From Ramlibacter tataouinensis (GTDB lineage Bacteria > Pseudomonadota > Gammaproteobacteria > Burkholderiales > Burkholderiaceae_C): a stretch of DNA of 64,000 nucleotides. The stretch lies in contig NZ_CP116009.1 of the NCBI RefSeq assembly GCF_027941915.1, positions 2,666,001 to 2,730,000 on the forward strand, written 5' to 3'. A program made the position numbers and the translations under genes. Below, one piece after another: positions 1 through 8,419 of the stretch. Position 1 is the stretch's first letter; each line of letters starts with the position of its first letter. A model generated the notes under the pieces. That model had not been told where the DNA came from. It was given only the letters and a program-made list of their open reading frames with translations, and did not search any database.

Positions 1-87
1 GCGGCTGCCGAGATGCCCGTCGGCGATCAGGGTCAGCGCGACCAGTCGCGCCGATGCGTGCGGGCTGTTGCGGGGATAGGCTCTCAT
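1..87 (-). CDS. Partial CDS, 5' end of a possible TerB-like protein
   Basis: This is the N-terminal 29 codons of a minus-strand gene that runs off the left edge. The ATG at 87 is preceded by GGAGA at a suitable distance. The residues begin MRAYPRNSPHASARL and continue into an ADGHL segment. From memory, that opening resembles short TerB-family (tellurite-resistance-like) proteins of Burkholderiales, whose first helix carries an ADGH/ADG motif. Too little is visible to confirm the family. It is divergent from the LysR gene starting at 194, so the two may share a promoter region of about 105 bp. Confidence 0.5.
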   Translation of the reverse strand, partial: MRAYPRNSPHASARLVALTLIADGHLGSR

Positions 88-193
88 CGCAGGTCTCCAG
101 TGAATCGATGCGGTCAATGTAGGCCCGGCGACCTCGCAAGAAAAATCGATATTCGTGCAGCAAGCTTCGATAATCTCGAAGGGTCGGGCCGCC

Positions 194-1147
194 ATGTCCT
201 CGTCTGGCCCGACCGACCGAGCGACCGTGAACTATCGGCATCTGCACTACTTCTGGAGCGTGGTGCGCGCTGGCGGCGTGTTGCGCGCGGCCGAGCAGCT
301 GCACCTGACTCCGCAGACGCTCAGCAGCCAGATCCGGCTGCTGGAGGAGCGCGTCGGCCAGCCGCTGCTGCGCAAGGCCGGCCGGGGGGTCGAGCCCACC
401 GAGGCTGGGCGGCTGGCACTGCAGTACGCCGAGGAGATCTTCGCCCTCGGACAGGAGTTGGAGCACGCGTTGCGGGGCGGGCGCGAAGCGGCGACACCGT
501 CGCCCGTCCTGCGCGTGGGCATCGCCGACGCGGTGCCCAAGGCGATCGCCTGGCACGTGCTGGAGCCGGCCCTGCGCATGTCACCCCCGCCGCGGCTGCA
601 GTGCAGCGAGGGCAAGCTCACTGCGCTGCTCGCTGAGCTGGCGCTGCGCCGGCTCGAACTCGTGGTGTCGGATGTACCGCTGCCCGGTCATGTTGGCGTG
701 CGAGCCTACAGTCACCTGCTCGGCCGTAGCGCGGTCTCGTTCTTTGCGGCTCCGGCCTTGCTGCAGCAGGCCGGGCTGACCCTGCGCGGCGCGCGCGCCC
801 GGTTCCCGGTCCTGCTGGCCGAGTTGCCGACCCTGCTGCCGGGCCCGGATTCCGCGCTGCGGCCGCGCCTTGACGCGTGGATGCGCCGCCAGGGGGTGCT
901 GCCACGGGTGGCCGGCGAGTTCGATGACACCGCCCTGATGAAGGCATTCGGCCGCGAGGGCAGCGGCGTCTTCGCCGCGCCGGCCGTGCTGGCCCGCGAG
1001 ATCGCCCGCCAGTACGAGGTGCAGGCGATCGGCACCGCCGGGGAGGTGCAGGAGGAGTTCTACGGCATCACCGGCGAGCGGCGCATCACTCAACCGGCGA
1101 TCGCGGCCATCACCGCGTCGGCGCGCCAGGAGCTGTTCGCCACCTGA
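194..1147 (+). CDS. nhaR: LysR-family regulator, NhaR-like
   Basis: Encodes a 317-residue LysR-type transcriptional regulator. The N-terminal winged helix-turn-helix (about residues 12-70: FWSVVRAGGVLRAAEQLHLT, then SQIRLLEERVGQPLL) is followed by a substrate-binding domain containing the PSPVLRVGIADAVPK stretch typical of NhaR, the activator of Na+/H+ antiport genes in enteric bacteria. In Burkholderiales such NhaR-like proteins are often not beside nhaA, and none is visible here, so the target is unknown. The ATG at 194 was chosen because an upstream GTG at 155 would add 13 residues with no family counterpart. It is convergent with the TPM gene ending at 1160, with a 12-bp gap. Confidence 0.85.
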   Translation: MSSSGPTDRATVNYRHLHYFWSVVRAGGVLRAAEQLHLTPQTLSSQIRLLEERVGQPLLRKAGRGVEPTEAGRLALQYAEEIFALGQELEHALRGGREAATPSPVLRVGIADAVPKAIAWHVLEPALRMSPPPRLQCSEGKLTALLAELALRRLELVVSDVPLPGHVGVRAYSHLLGRSAVSFFAAPALLQQAGLTLRGARARFPVLLAELPTLLPGPDSALRPRLDAWMRRQGVLPRVAGEFDDTALMKAFGREGSGVFAAPAVLAREIARQYEVQAIGTAGEVQEEFYGITGERRITQPAIAAITASARQELFAT

Positions 1148-1159
1148 CGGCCGGGCCCT

Positions 1160-1669
1160 TCAGCCAAGGGCCGGCGGGTCCGGCAACTCGTTCGGGTTGG
1201 CCTGGCCGGGCTGCAACGGGAAGTGCTCGACCAGCAGCGCCGACACCTCCTCCAGTGCTTGCGTGAGCCCGTCTTCGAAGCGGCCGGCGCGGAAGGCCTC
1301 GCGCATGTGCTGCACGATGGCGTGCCAGTGGCCCGGCTCGATGCGCCGCGCCAGCCCGCGGTCGGCCACGATCTCGATCGCGTGCTCGGCCAGCAGCAGG
1401 TAGATCAGCACGCCGTTGTTGTGCTCGGTGTCCCACACGCGCAGCTTGCCGAACATGGCGACAGCCCGTTCGCGCACGCCGGCGTCGCGCCACAGGTAGC
1501 TCAGCGGCAGCCCGGCTTCCACGTAGATGCGGATCTCGCCGCTGTGGCGCCGCTCGCTGGCCGCCACCCGCGCGGCCAGGCGCTCGGCCAGCTGGGGCGG
1601 GATCGCCTTGCGGGTGTCGTCTTCATCGAGCCAGCGGTGGCGCGCGATGCGCCGGATCCTGTGCCACAT
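1160..1669 (-). CDS. TPM domain protein (short, cytosolic-type)
   Basis: A 169-residue protein with a TPM (YgcG/MOLO1-type) domain over about residues 20-150. Features include ERLAARVAASERRHSGEIRIYVE, the GVLIYLLLAEHAIEIVADRG strand and the GRFEDGLTQALEEVSALL helix. No signal peptide or membrane helix is evident. It is the last gene of a three-gene minus-strand operon with lemA and a longer TPM protein; its ATG overlaps the stop of the upstream gene by one base. LemA plus two TPM proteins is a recurrent gene set in Burkholderiales. The biochemical role of bacterial TPM proteins is not settled; proposals include membrane-associated repair or phosphatase-like activity. Confidence 0.85.
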   Translation of the reverse strand: MWHRIRRIARHRWLDEDDTRKAIPPQLAERLAARVAASERRHSGEIRIYVEAGLPLSYLWRDAGVRERAVAMFGKLRVWDTEHNNGVLIYLLLAEHAIEIVADRGLARRIEPGHWHAIVQHMREAFRAGRFEDGLTQALEEVSALLVEHFPLQPGQANPNELPDPPALG

Positions 1670-2655
1670 CACCAGCTCCCCGAGGCGCCGCCGCCGCCGA
1701 AATCGCCGCCGCCGCCGGAGCCGAAGCCGCCGCCACCGCCCCAGCCGCCGCCGCGGCCACCCCCGCCCCAGCCGCCGCCGGGAAAGGTCACCGGCCCGCC
1801 CCAGCCGCGCCGGCGCCCGCCCAGCCCGCCGAGGCCGGACAGCATCGAGAACAGCAGCGCCAGCACGCCGGCCGCCAGTCCCACCACGAGGCTGGACGTG
1901 ATCAGCAGGGCCAGCCCGCCGACGCCGCCGCCGGTGAGCAGCGAGCCGAGCTTGCGGCCGAAGATGCCGCGCAGCACGGCGCCGGCGATCGGCACGGCGA
2001 AGAACAGGAAGATCGCCAGGTCGAACCAGTCGAAGCCCGGCGCCCGTCCCTGGCCACGCTGCCCGGGCGCCGGCAGCGCTTCGCCGCTGACGCGTGCGAT
2101 CAGCCGGTCGGCCGCGGCCTGCAACCCGCCGGCGAAGTCGCCCTGGCGAAAGCGCGGCGTGATCGCCTCGTCGATGATGATCTTCGCGGCCAGGTCCGGC
2201 ACCGCGCCCTCCAGCGTCTTGGCCACCTCGATGCGGACCTGCCGGTCCTCCTTGGCGACGATGACCAGGATGCCGTCGCCCACGTCCCGGCGGCCGATCT
2301 TCCAGGTGTTGGCGACCCGGTTGGCATAGCTGAAGATGTCCTCCGGCTGCGTGGTGGGCACCAGCAGCATCACGATCTGCGTGCCGCTGCGCTGCTCGAA
2401 GGCGGCCAGCTTGTCCTCCAGCCCCTTGCGCTGGCTGTCGTCGAGCGTGCCGGTCTGGTCGACGACGCGGGCGGTGAGCTCGGGGACGGGAAGGACGTCC
2501 TGGGCGGCGGCCGGTCCCCAGGACCATGCCAGCAGCAGGCCGACGAAGCACGAGAGCAGGAGCCGTGCGAAGACCTGGATCGCCGCCGGCGCGGCAGCGG
2601 CAGGCCGGGGCGCGCTACCGCCTCCTGCCGTCGACGAACGAGGCCGGCCGCCCAT
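1669..2655 (-). CDS. TPM domain protein with Gly-rich tail (YgcG family)
   Basis: A membrane-anchored TPM-domain protein of 328 residues. A signal-like hydrophobic segment (FARLLLSCFVGLLLAW) precedes a TPM domain (about residues 45-175, with PVPELTARVVDQTGTLDD and GDGILVIVAKEDRQVRIEV). Hydrophobic segments follow around residues 200-280, and the C-terminus is almost pure Gly/Trp/Ser ending in GGGGASGSW. This layout is typical of YgcG-like partners of LemA. The ATG at 2655 lies 4 bp after the lemA stop; an upstream start at 2697 would overlap lemA by 38 bp and is less likely. The N-terminal 20 residues before the hydrophobic stretch are basic and may be partly mis-started. Confidence 0.85.
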   Translation of the reverse strand: MGGRPRSSTAGGGSAPRPAAAAPAAIQVFARLLLSCFVGLLLAWSWGPAAAQDVLPVPELTARVVDQTGTLDDSQRKGLEDKLAAFEQRSGTQIVMLLVPTTQPEDIFSYANRVANTWKIGRRDVGDGILVIVAKEDRQVRIEVAKTLEGAVPDLAAKIIIDEAITPRFRQGDFAGGLQAAADRLIARVSGEALPAPGQRGQGRAPGFDWFDLAIFLFFAVPIAGAVLRGIFGRKLGSLLTGGGVGGLALLITSSLVVGLAAGVLALLFSMLSGLGGLGGRRRGWGGPVTFPGGGWGGGGRGGGWGGGGGFGSGGGGDFGGGGASGSW

Positions 2656-2659
2656 GCGG

Positions 2660-3334
2660 CTAGCGGGTCGGTGTCCCGGCCGGCGTGGACGGCGCACCCG
2701 AAGCGGCGGGCGCAGCAGGTGCCGCCGGCGCGGCCGGCCGTGCCGCGCCGCCGAAATCCACCTGCGGCGGCCGCGAGATCTCGGCCTCGTTCTGCACCGT
2801 GAAGTTGGGCTTGGGCTCGTAGTTGAACACCATGGCCGTCAGGTTGGTCGGGAAGCTGCGCGTGAGCACGTTGTACTGCTGCACGGCCTGGATGTAGCGG
2901 TTGCGCGCCACCGTGATGCGGTTCTCGGTGCCCTCGAGCTGCACGCGCAGGTCGCGAAAGCCCTGGTTGGCCTTCAGGTCCGGGTAGCGCTCGACCACCA
3001 CCATCAGCCGGCTCAGGGCGCTGGACAGCTCGCCCTGGGCCTGCTGGAAGCGCTGGAACGCCTGCGGATCGTTCAGCGTCTCGGGCGTGACCTGCATCGA
3101 GGTGGCCTTGGAACGCGCCTCGATCACCCGGCTGAGCGTCTCCTGCTCGAAGTTGGCTTCGCCCTTGACGGTGGCCACCAGGTTGGGCACCAGGTCGGCG
3201 CGGCGCTGGTACTGGTTGAGCACCTCGGACCAGGCCGAGCGGGTCTGTTCGTCCAGTCGCTGGAAGTCGTTGTAGCCGCAGCCGGTGAGCGTGAGCGACA
3301 GGGTCAGGGCGATGAGGGCGAACCAGTGGCGCAT
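2660..3334 (-). CDS. lemA: LemA family lipoprotein
   Basis: A 224-residue LemA-family protein. It has a lipoprotein signal with lipobox LTGC (Cys near residue 18), then the hallmark NQYQRRADLVPNLVATVKG segment and the long antiparallel helical bundle typical of LemA (GELSSALSRLMVVVERYPDL, then NRYIQAVQQYNVL). An Ala/Pro-rich tail of about 35 residues extends beyond the usual end. It is the first gene of the lemA-TPM-TPM operon and is divergent from the gene at 3384 with only 49 bp between them, so the promoters must overlap. LemA is generally envelope-associated and co-occurs with TPM proteins; its molecular function is not firmly known. Confidence 0.93.
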   Translation of the reverse strand: MRHWFALIALTLSLTLTGCGYNDFQRLDEQTRSAWSEVLNQYQRRADLVPNLVATVKGEANFEQETLSRVIEARSKATSMQVTPETLNDPQAFQRFQQAQGELSSALSRLMVVVERYPDLKANQGFRDLRVQLEGTENRITVARNRYIQAVQQYNVLTRSFPTNLTAMVFNYEPKPNFTVQNEAEISRPPQVDFGGAARPAAPAAPAAPAASGAPSTPAGTPTR

Positions 3335-3383
3335 CGGGGCGTCTCCTGCAGCAGGGATCGTCGCCGACGGTAGCATAGAAGCC

Positions 3384-4133
3384 ATGCGGCATGAGCCGAT
3401 CCACGCCCTGCAGGCGGCCGCGCGCGACCCGGCCCGGACGGCGCCGCCGCCCTCGCGCCTGGTCATCGCCGGCGCCACCGGCGTGCTCGGCAACGAAGTG
3501 CTGCGCCGGCTGGTCGGCCTGCAGCGCTACGGCAGCACGGAAGTGCTGGCGCGCGAGCCGATCCGCGCCGGCCTGCGCGGCGTCGGCAGCCGGCTGGTGG
3601 AAGGCGACGACCCCGCGCAGTGGGCGCCCGGCGCCGCCGACACCGGCCTGGTGCTGTTCGAGCCGCCGCGCCTGTTCTACGACCGCGAGCGCGCGCTGTG
3701 GACGCCCCGGCCCGGGCAGTTGCCCGCGCTCGCGCAGTGGATGCGCCGCAGCGGGGTGCGCACGCTGGCGATCGTGCTGCCGCACGCGCAGGGGCGCCTG
3801 CCCGAGGCGCTCAAGCGCGGGCTGGCCAGCCTGGATGAGCAGGCGGTGGCGGCGCTCGGCTTCGAGCGCCTGCTGATCGTGCGCAGCGCCCGCAAGCCCG
3901 AGCCGGTCGTCGGCGGCGGGCCGCTGGCCGGGCTGGCCCGCTGGATGGGTTCGGTGTTCAAGTACATGCTGCCCGACAGCGAGCAGCCGGTGCGCTCGGC
4001 CAAGGTCGCCGAGTTCGTCGCCGCGGCGCTGCAGGCCGCGCCGCCGGGCATCCACGTGGCCGCGCCGGAGACGGTGTGGCGCGCGGCGCAGGGCCCGGCG
4101 CAGGAGGCGGTGCACGCCTGGCTGCGCCGCTGA
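3384..4133 (+). CDS. NAD(P)-binding (SDR-like) protein
   Basis: A 249-residue protein with an N-terminal Rossmann nucleotide-binding motif (LVIAGATGVLGNEVLRRL, about residues 24-42) of the atypical short-chain dehydrogenase/NAD(P)-binding class. The later region (FERLLIVRSARKP, then a C-terminal AKVAEFVAAALQAAPPG segment) matches the layout of NmrA/YwnB-like putative oxidoreductases, but no clear catalytic YxxxK is seen, so enzymatic activity is uncertain. The ATG at 3384 was chosen because the Rossmann strand begins 23 residues later. Four bases separate it from the following gene, so the pair is likely co-transcribed with the next two genes. Confidence 0.75.
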   Translation: MRHEPIHALQAAARDPARTAPPPSRLVIAGATGVLGNEVLRRLVGLQRYGSTEVLAREPIRAGLRGVGSRLVEGDDPAQWAPGAADTGLVLFEPPRLFYDRERALWTPRPGQLPALAQWMRRSGVRTLAIVLPHAQGRLPEALKRGLASLDEQAVAALGFERLLIVRSARKPEPVVGGGPLAGLARWMGSVFKYMLPDSEQPVRSAKVAEFVAAALQAAPPGIHVAAPETVWRAAQGPAQEAVHAWLRR

Positions 4134-4137
4134 ATCC

Positions 4138-4605
4138 ATGCACAATCGCCCGGACATGCGCAAGTCCAGGCTCCAGGCGGCCAACCTCCAGGGCGATGCC
4201 GATGAGGTCGAGGCCGCGTTCTACGACGCGCTGCAGAGCGCCGACATCGACAAGCTGATGGCGTGCTGGGCCGACGAGGACGAGATCGTCTGCATCCACC
4301 CCGGCGGCCCGCGGGTGGTGGGCGCGGCGGCCATCCGCGCCACCTTCGAGGCGATGTTCGCCAACGGCAGCATCCGCGCCTGGCCCGAGCGGGTGCGCAA
4401 GATCGAGTCGATGGCCAGTTGCGTGCACAACCTGCTGGAGAAGGTGGAGGTGCTCACGCCGCAGGGTCCGCGCCACGCCTGGGTGATCGCGACCAACATC
4501 TACCACAAGACCGCGCAGGGCTGGCGCCTGGTGGCGCACCACGCCAGCCCCGGCACCGCCAGCGACATCCAGGAGGTCTCGGACTCGCCCTCGGTGCTGC
4601 ACTGA
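4138..4605 (+). CDS. SnoaL/NTF2-like protein
   Basis: A 155-residue protein with the small cone-shaped SnoaL/NTF2-like fold (DUF4440/YybH type). Supporting features are the helix EVEAAFYDALQSADIDKLMACW, the strand DEDEIVCIHPGGPRVVGAAAI, and the closing strands HAWVIATNIYHKTAQGWRLV and AHHAS. Proteins of this sort are ligand binders or small isomerase-like enzymes; the substrate cannot be read from sequence. It follows the NAD(P)-binding gene by 4 bp, and its stop overlaps the start of the hydrolase gene (TGATG at 4603-4607), indicating translational coupling. Confidence 0.8.
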   Translation: MHNRPDMRKSRLQAANLQGDADEVEAAFYDALQSADIDKLMACWADEDEIVCIHPGGPRVVGAAAIRATFEAMFANGSIRAWPERVRKIESMASCVHNLLEKVEVLTPQGPRHAWVIATNIYHKTAQGWRLVAHHASPGTASDIQEVSDSPSVLH

Positions 4606-5648
4606 TGCAGGCGGCGGCAGGCGGGGGAACGATCGCGCAGGACGGGGCGTTCGGCTACGCTGCTCCCGCCTGGCTGCCCGGCGGCAACCTGCAGACGATC
4701 TGGCCGGCGCTGTTCGCGCAGCGCGCGGCCGGCGCGCCGCCGCAGTACCGGCGCGAGCGCTGGCACACCCCGGACGGCGACTTCGTCGACCTCGACTGGC
4801 TCGAGCCCACGCCGGCCGCCGCAGCCCCCCTGCTGGTGCTGTTCCATGGCCTCGAAGGCTCCTCGCGCAGCCACTACGCCGAAGCCTTCGCCGGCTTCGC
4901 GCGCGACCAAGGACTGGCCTACGTGGTGCCGCACTTCCGTGGCTGCAGCGGCGAGATCAATCTCGGCCCGCGCGCCTACCACTCGGGCGACTACGAGGAA
5001 GTGGACTGGATCCTGCAGCGGCTGCGCGAGCGCCATCGCGGCCCGCTGCTGGCCGTCGGCGTGTCGCTGGGCGGCAATGCGCTGCTGCGCTGGGCCGGCG
5101 AGTCCGGCAGCCAGGCCGCACGGCTGGCCGATGCGGTGGCGGCGGTCTGCTCGCCGCTGGACCTGGCCGCCGGCGGCGCCGCCATCGGGCGCGGCTTCAA
5201 CCGGCTGGTCTACACCACCATGTTCCTGCGCAGCATGCGGCCCAAGGCCCTGCGCAAGCTGGCCCAGCACCCCGGCCTGTTCGATCGCGAGGCAATGCTG
5301 GCCGCGCGCGACCTGTACGCCTTCGACAACGTGTTCACCGCGCCGCTGCACGGTTTCCGCAACACCGATGACTACTGGGCGCGCGCCTCGGCCAAGCCGC
5401 ACCTGGCGCGCATCCGTCTCCCGGCGCTGGCGCTGAACGCCCGCAACGACCCGTTCGTGCCGGCGTCCAGCCTGCCGCGCGCGGCCGAGGTGGGCGGGTG
5501 GGTCACGCTGTGGCAGCCGCGGCAGGGCGGCCACGTGGGCTTTCCGGCCGGCGGCTGGCCGACCCATGTGCGTTCGATGCCGCACGCCGTCGGGCACTGG
5601 CTGCTGGACGCCGGAGGATGGCACGGGGGCGGTGTGGGCGGCGGCTGA
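4605..5648 (+). CDS. YheT-family alpha/beta hydrolase
   Basis: A 347-residue alpha/beta hydrolase of the YheT/EMB8 family. The N-terminal PAWLPGGNLQTIWPAL is diagnostic of this family. The oxyanion-side LFHGLEGSSRSHY, the FRGCSGE segment and the nucleophile elbow GVSLGGNAL (Ser) are present. A C-terminal Asp (NARNDPFVP) and His (GGHVGFPAGG) complete the triad. Family members are carboxylesterase-like with poorly known substrates. The start ATG overlaps the preceding stop by one base. The C-terminal dozen residues are Gly-rich and of low complexity. It ends 86 bp before the next gene. Confidence 0.9.
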   Translation: MQAAAGGGTIAQDGAFGYAAPAWLPGGNLQTIWPALFAQRAAGAPPQYRRERWHTPDGDFVDLDWLEPTPAAAAPLLVLFHGLEGSSRSHYAEAFAGFARDQGLAYVVPHFRGCSGEINLGPRAYHSGDYEEVDWILQRLRERHRGPLLAVGVSLGGNALLRWAGESGSQAARLADAVAAVCSPLDLAAGGAAIGRGFNRLVYTTMFLRSMRPKALRKLAQHPGLFDREAMLAARDLYAFDNVFTAPLHGFRNTDDYWARASAKPHLARIRLPALALNARNDPFVPASSLPRAAEVGGWVTLWQPRQGGHVGFPAGGWPTHVRSMPHAVGHWLLDAGGWHGGGVGGG

Positions 5649-5734
5649 CGCGGGCCGTCGCCTTTCGCCGATGGGGGCCGGCGCGCGCACTGGCAAGTTC
5701 GGCGGCTGGGGCAATCGCCCGCGGGGGTGTCCGC

Positions 5735-6112
5735 ATGAACACGCGACAGATGCTTCAGGTGGCCGGCGTTGCCGCGGTCCTGGCCCTGCCGGAGGCCAGC
5801 CAGGCCCAGCCGCAGCCGATCGGGCGAGATGACGACGCACCGCCGCCCTCCCGCTGTGACGGGCCGGCCTACGACGGGCCGGCGCTGTGGCATCGGCAAG
5901 AGCGCCTCGCGCAGTTCGAGTCCCTCGGCGAGCACTGCCTCAAGCGCCTGATGGTCGAGTGCGATGCCGCCGCCGGTCGCCAGTTGCTGGACCCCGACAG
6001 CGCGTTCACCTGCTCGCTCGGCTACGAGGCGCTGCTGCGGCGCGGCTTCGATGGCAACTTCCAGGCACTGCTGGCGTGGTGGCGCCGCCGCGCCGCCGGC
6101 CAGGGCGATTAG
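5735..6112 (+). CDS. Secreted small hypothetical protein with four Cys
   Basis: A 125-residue protein with a Sec-type signal peptide (MNTRQMLQ followed by VAGVAAVLALPEASQAQ, cleavage likely after SQA). The mature part is compact with four cysteines (CDGPAYDG, EHCLKRL, VECDAAAGR, FTCSLGYEALL) and a Trp-rich C-terminus (LLAWWRRR). Similar proteins occur in Comamonadaceae as conserved hypotheticals; no function is known to me. The pattern suggests a disulfide-stabilised periplasmic protein. Its TAG stop overlaps the mrdA stop on the other strand by three bases (convergent), at the place where rodA would be expected behind mrdA. Confidence 0.7.
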   Translation: MNTRQMLQVAGVAAVLALPEASQAQPQPIGRDDDAPPPSRCDGPAYDGPALWHRQERLAQFESLGEHCLKRLMVECDAAAGRQLLDPDSAFTCSLGYEALLRRGFDGNFQALLAWWRRRAAGQGD

Positions 6113-8199
6113 CCGGGCCGGCGCGGCGCTGCCACCGGCACGGTGCTGGTGGTCGGCACCGCCGCCGTGACGGGCGCCGAGGCAGGCGCGGACACGGCAG
6201 CGGCCATGGCGGCCGCGCCCGGCGGCGCCAGCGGCGGCGGGCGCGATCCGGCCGGTGGCCAGGCCGCCTCGGACGCCAGCCTCGGCTTGCCCATCGGCGG
6301 GCCGCCCTGGCCCTTGCTCACCGCCGCCAGGTCCTCTTCGCTCGGGTACAGCCCCGTCAGCCAGTAGTCGAACACGCGGCGCGCGATCGGTGCCGCCGCA
6401 GCCGCGCCGAAGCCGGCGTTCTCCACCACCACCGCCAGAGCGATCTGCGGGTCCTCGGCCGGCGCGAAGGCGATGTAGAGCGAGTGGTCGCGCTGGTGTT
6501 CCTCCAGCTTGGCGGCGTTGTACTTTTCCTTCTGGCCGATGGTCACGGCCTGGGCAGTGCCGGTCTTGCCGCCCGAGACGTAGCCGGCGCCGGCGAACAC
6601 CCGGGTGCCGGTGCCGCCCTGGGTCACGCCCACCATGGCCTTGCGCACCACGGTGATGTGCTCGGGCTTGTAGCCCAGGTCCACGCCCGGCTCCGGCGGC
6701 ACGATCTCGCGCACCCGCGTCATCGGGTCCTGGGTCGCGATCACCAGCCGCGGCTTGTGCTTGACGCCGCCGTTGGCCAGCGTGGCGGTGGCCTGGGCCA
6801 GCTGCAGCATGGTGAAGCTGTTGTAGCCCTGGCCGATGCCCAGCGAGATGGTCTCGCCGGCGTACCACTTCTTCTGCTCCGGCCGCCGGTAGTAGTTGCG
6901 CTTCCACTCCTGGCTGGGCAGCACGCCGCGCACCTCGCCGAAGATGTCGATGCCGGTCAGCTGGCCGAAGCCCAGCGGCTTCATGAAGTCGTGCATCAGG
7001 TCCACGCCCATCTCGTTGGCCAGCGAGTAGTAGTAGACGTTGCTCGACCTGACGATGCTGGTGTGCATGTCGACTGCCCCCAGCCCGTGGTCGCCGTGGC
7101 TGCGGAACACGTGGCCGCCGAAGCTCCAGGAGCCGTTGTCCATCACCACCTGGTTGGCGGTGCGCTTGCCGGTGGTCAGTGCGCCCAGCGCCATGAAGGG
7201 CTTGTAGGTGGAGCCGGGCGGGTAGGTGCCGCGCAGCGCCCGGTTCAGCAGCGGCTTGTCGATCGACTCGTTCAGCGCCTGCCAGTTCTCGGTGTCGATG
7301 CCGTCGACGAACAGGTTGGGGTCGAAGGTCGGCTTGGAGACGAAGGCCAGCACCTCGCCGGTCTTGGGGTCCAGCGCCACCAGCGCGCCGCGCCGCTCGC
7401 CGTACAGGTCCTCGACCAGCTTCTGCAGCTTGATGTCGATCGACAGCATCACCGTATGGCCCGGCGTGGCCGGCGTGTTGGCCAGCTTGCGCACGGCGCG
7501 CCCGCCGGCCGAAGTCTCGACCTGCTCGACGCCAGTGGTGCCGTGCAGCTGCCGCTCCAGGCTCTGCTCCACCCCCAGCTTGCCGATGTACTCGGTGCCG
7601 CGGTAGTTGGCCTGCGCCTCCTCTTCCCACTCCTCCATCTGCTTCTTCTCGGCCTGGTTGATGCGGCCGATGTAGCCGATCACGTGGCTGGCGAGGTCGC
7701 CCCAGGGGTAGTTGCGGAACAGGCGGGCCTTGATCTCCACGCCCGGAAAGCGGTAGCGCTGGGCGGCGAAGCGCGCCACCTCCTCGTCGGTCAGCTTGGT
7801 GCGGATCGGCAGCGACTCGAAGCCCTTGGTCTCGTCCAGCAGCTTGCGAAAGCGCCGCTTGTCGCGCGGCTGGATGTCGACCACCTGCGCCAGCGCCTCG
7901 ATGGTGGCCTCCAGGCTGCCGGCCAGGCGCGACGGCGTGATCTCCAGCGTGTAGGCCGAGTAGTTGGTGGCCAGCACGATGCCGTTGCGGTCCAGGATGA
8001 GGCCCCGGTTGGGAACGATCGGCACGATCGCCGTGCGGTTGCTCTCGGCCCGCTCGCTCAGCTCGTCGTGCTGCAGCACCTGCAGGTAGACCAGCCGCAG
8101 CGCCAGCAGCAGGAAGCAGGCCAGCACCACCAGGCTGGCCGCGAGCACCCGCGCGCGAAAACGCGAGAGGTCGGCTTCGACGTTGCGGAGTTCGGTCAT
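6109..8199 (-). CDS. mrdA: Penicillin-binding protein 2 (peptidoglycan transpeptidase)
   Basis: A 696-residue class B PBP2, the transpeptidase of the elongasome. A single N-terminal membrane helix (about residues 18-40, VLAASLVVLACFLLLALRLV) precedes the dimerisation domain (NRGLILDRNG). The penicillin-binding domain carries S330-T-Y-K333 (catalytic Ser), S385-S-N387 and K545-T-G. A Pro/Ala-rich tail of about 60 residues follows. It is the fourth gene after mreB, mreC and mreD, but a 220-bp gap separates it from mreD. The usual next gene, rodA, is absent; a convergent hypothetical gene abuts instead. Confidence 0.97.
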   Translation of the reverse strand: MTELRNVEADLSRFRARVLAASLVVLACFLLLALRLVYLQVLQHDELSERAESNRTAIVPIVPNRGLILDRNGIVLATNYSAYTLEITPSRLAGSLEATIEALAQVVDIQPRDKRRFRKLLDETKGFESLPIRTKLTDEEVARFAAQRYRFPGVEIKARLFRNYPWGDLASHVIGYIGRINQAEKKQMEEWEEEAQANYRGTEYIGKLGVEQSLERQLHGTTGVEQVETSAGGRAVRKLANTPATPGHTVMLSIDIKLQKLVEDLYGERRGALVALDPKTGEVLAFVSKPTFDPNLFVDGIDTENWQALNESIDKPLLNRALRGTYPPGSTYKPFMALGALTTGKRTANQVVMDNGSWSFGGHVFRSHGDHGLGAVDMHTSIVRSSNVYYYSLANEMGVDLMHDFMKPLGFGQLTGIDIFGEVRGVLPSQEWKRNYYRRPEQKKWYAGETISLGIGQGYNSFTMLQLAQATATLANGGVKHKPRLVIATQDPMTRVREIVPPEPGVDLGYKPEHITVVRKAMVGVTQGGTGTRVFAGAGYVSGGKTGTAQAVTIGQKEKYNAAKLEEHQRDHSLYIAFAPAEDPQIALAVVVENAGFGAAAAAPIARRVFDYWLTGLYPSEEDLAAVSKGQGGPPMGKPRLASEAAWPPAGSRPPPLAPPGAAAMAAAVSAPASAPVTAAVPTTSTVPVAAPRRPG

Positions 8200-8300
8200 G
8201 GGTGGGCGTTTCTGGCGGCGCTTGGTCGTCTGAGCGTGGGCGTTGGATCACTCCGATCGACGGCGCTTGCGCGCCTGTGCGGGGGCCGTTCGACCACTCC

Positions 8301-8413
8301 AGTCAGTTGGGGACAGAGCAACGCGGCACCCTGTGCCGCGCTTGGTCTGTCCCGCTCTCTAGTCAGTTGGGGACAGAGCGACGCGGCGTCCCGCCGCTCT
8401 CGGTCTGTCCCGC
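8301..8413. repeat. Two tandem copies of a nested palindrome between mreD and mrdA
   Basis: Two copies of an element about 54 bp long lie head to tail with a 60-bp period (8301-8354 and 8361-8413). Both begin AGTCAGTTGGGGACAGAGC and end GGTCTGTCCCGC. The outer arms GGGACAGA and TCTGTCCC are identical in both (8310-8317/8346-8353 and 8370-8377/8404-8411). The inner stems differ but still pair: GCGGCAC with GTGCCGC in copy 1, GCGGCG with CGCCGC in copy 2. This resembles REP-type palindromes spread by RAYT transposases. It sits inside the mre operon transcript, where it could stabilise or attenuate mRNA. The rest of 8200-8300 shows nothing recognisable. Confidence 0.75.
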
Positions 8414-8419
8414 AAAGTC

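Noticed and set aside
1223-2329. Long plus-strand open frame with Pro-rich repeats opposite the TPM genes
   Set aside because: It is the antisense shadow of the Gly-rich tail of the YgcG-like protein; the minus-strand frame has the conserved TPM domain.
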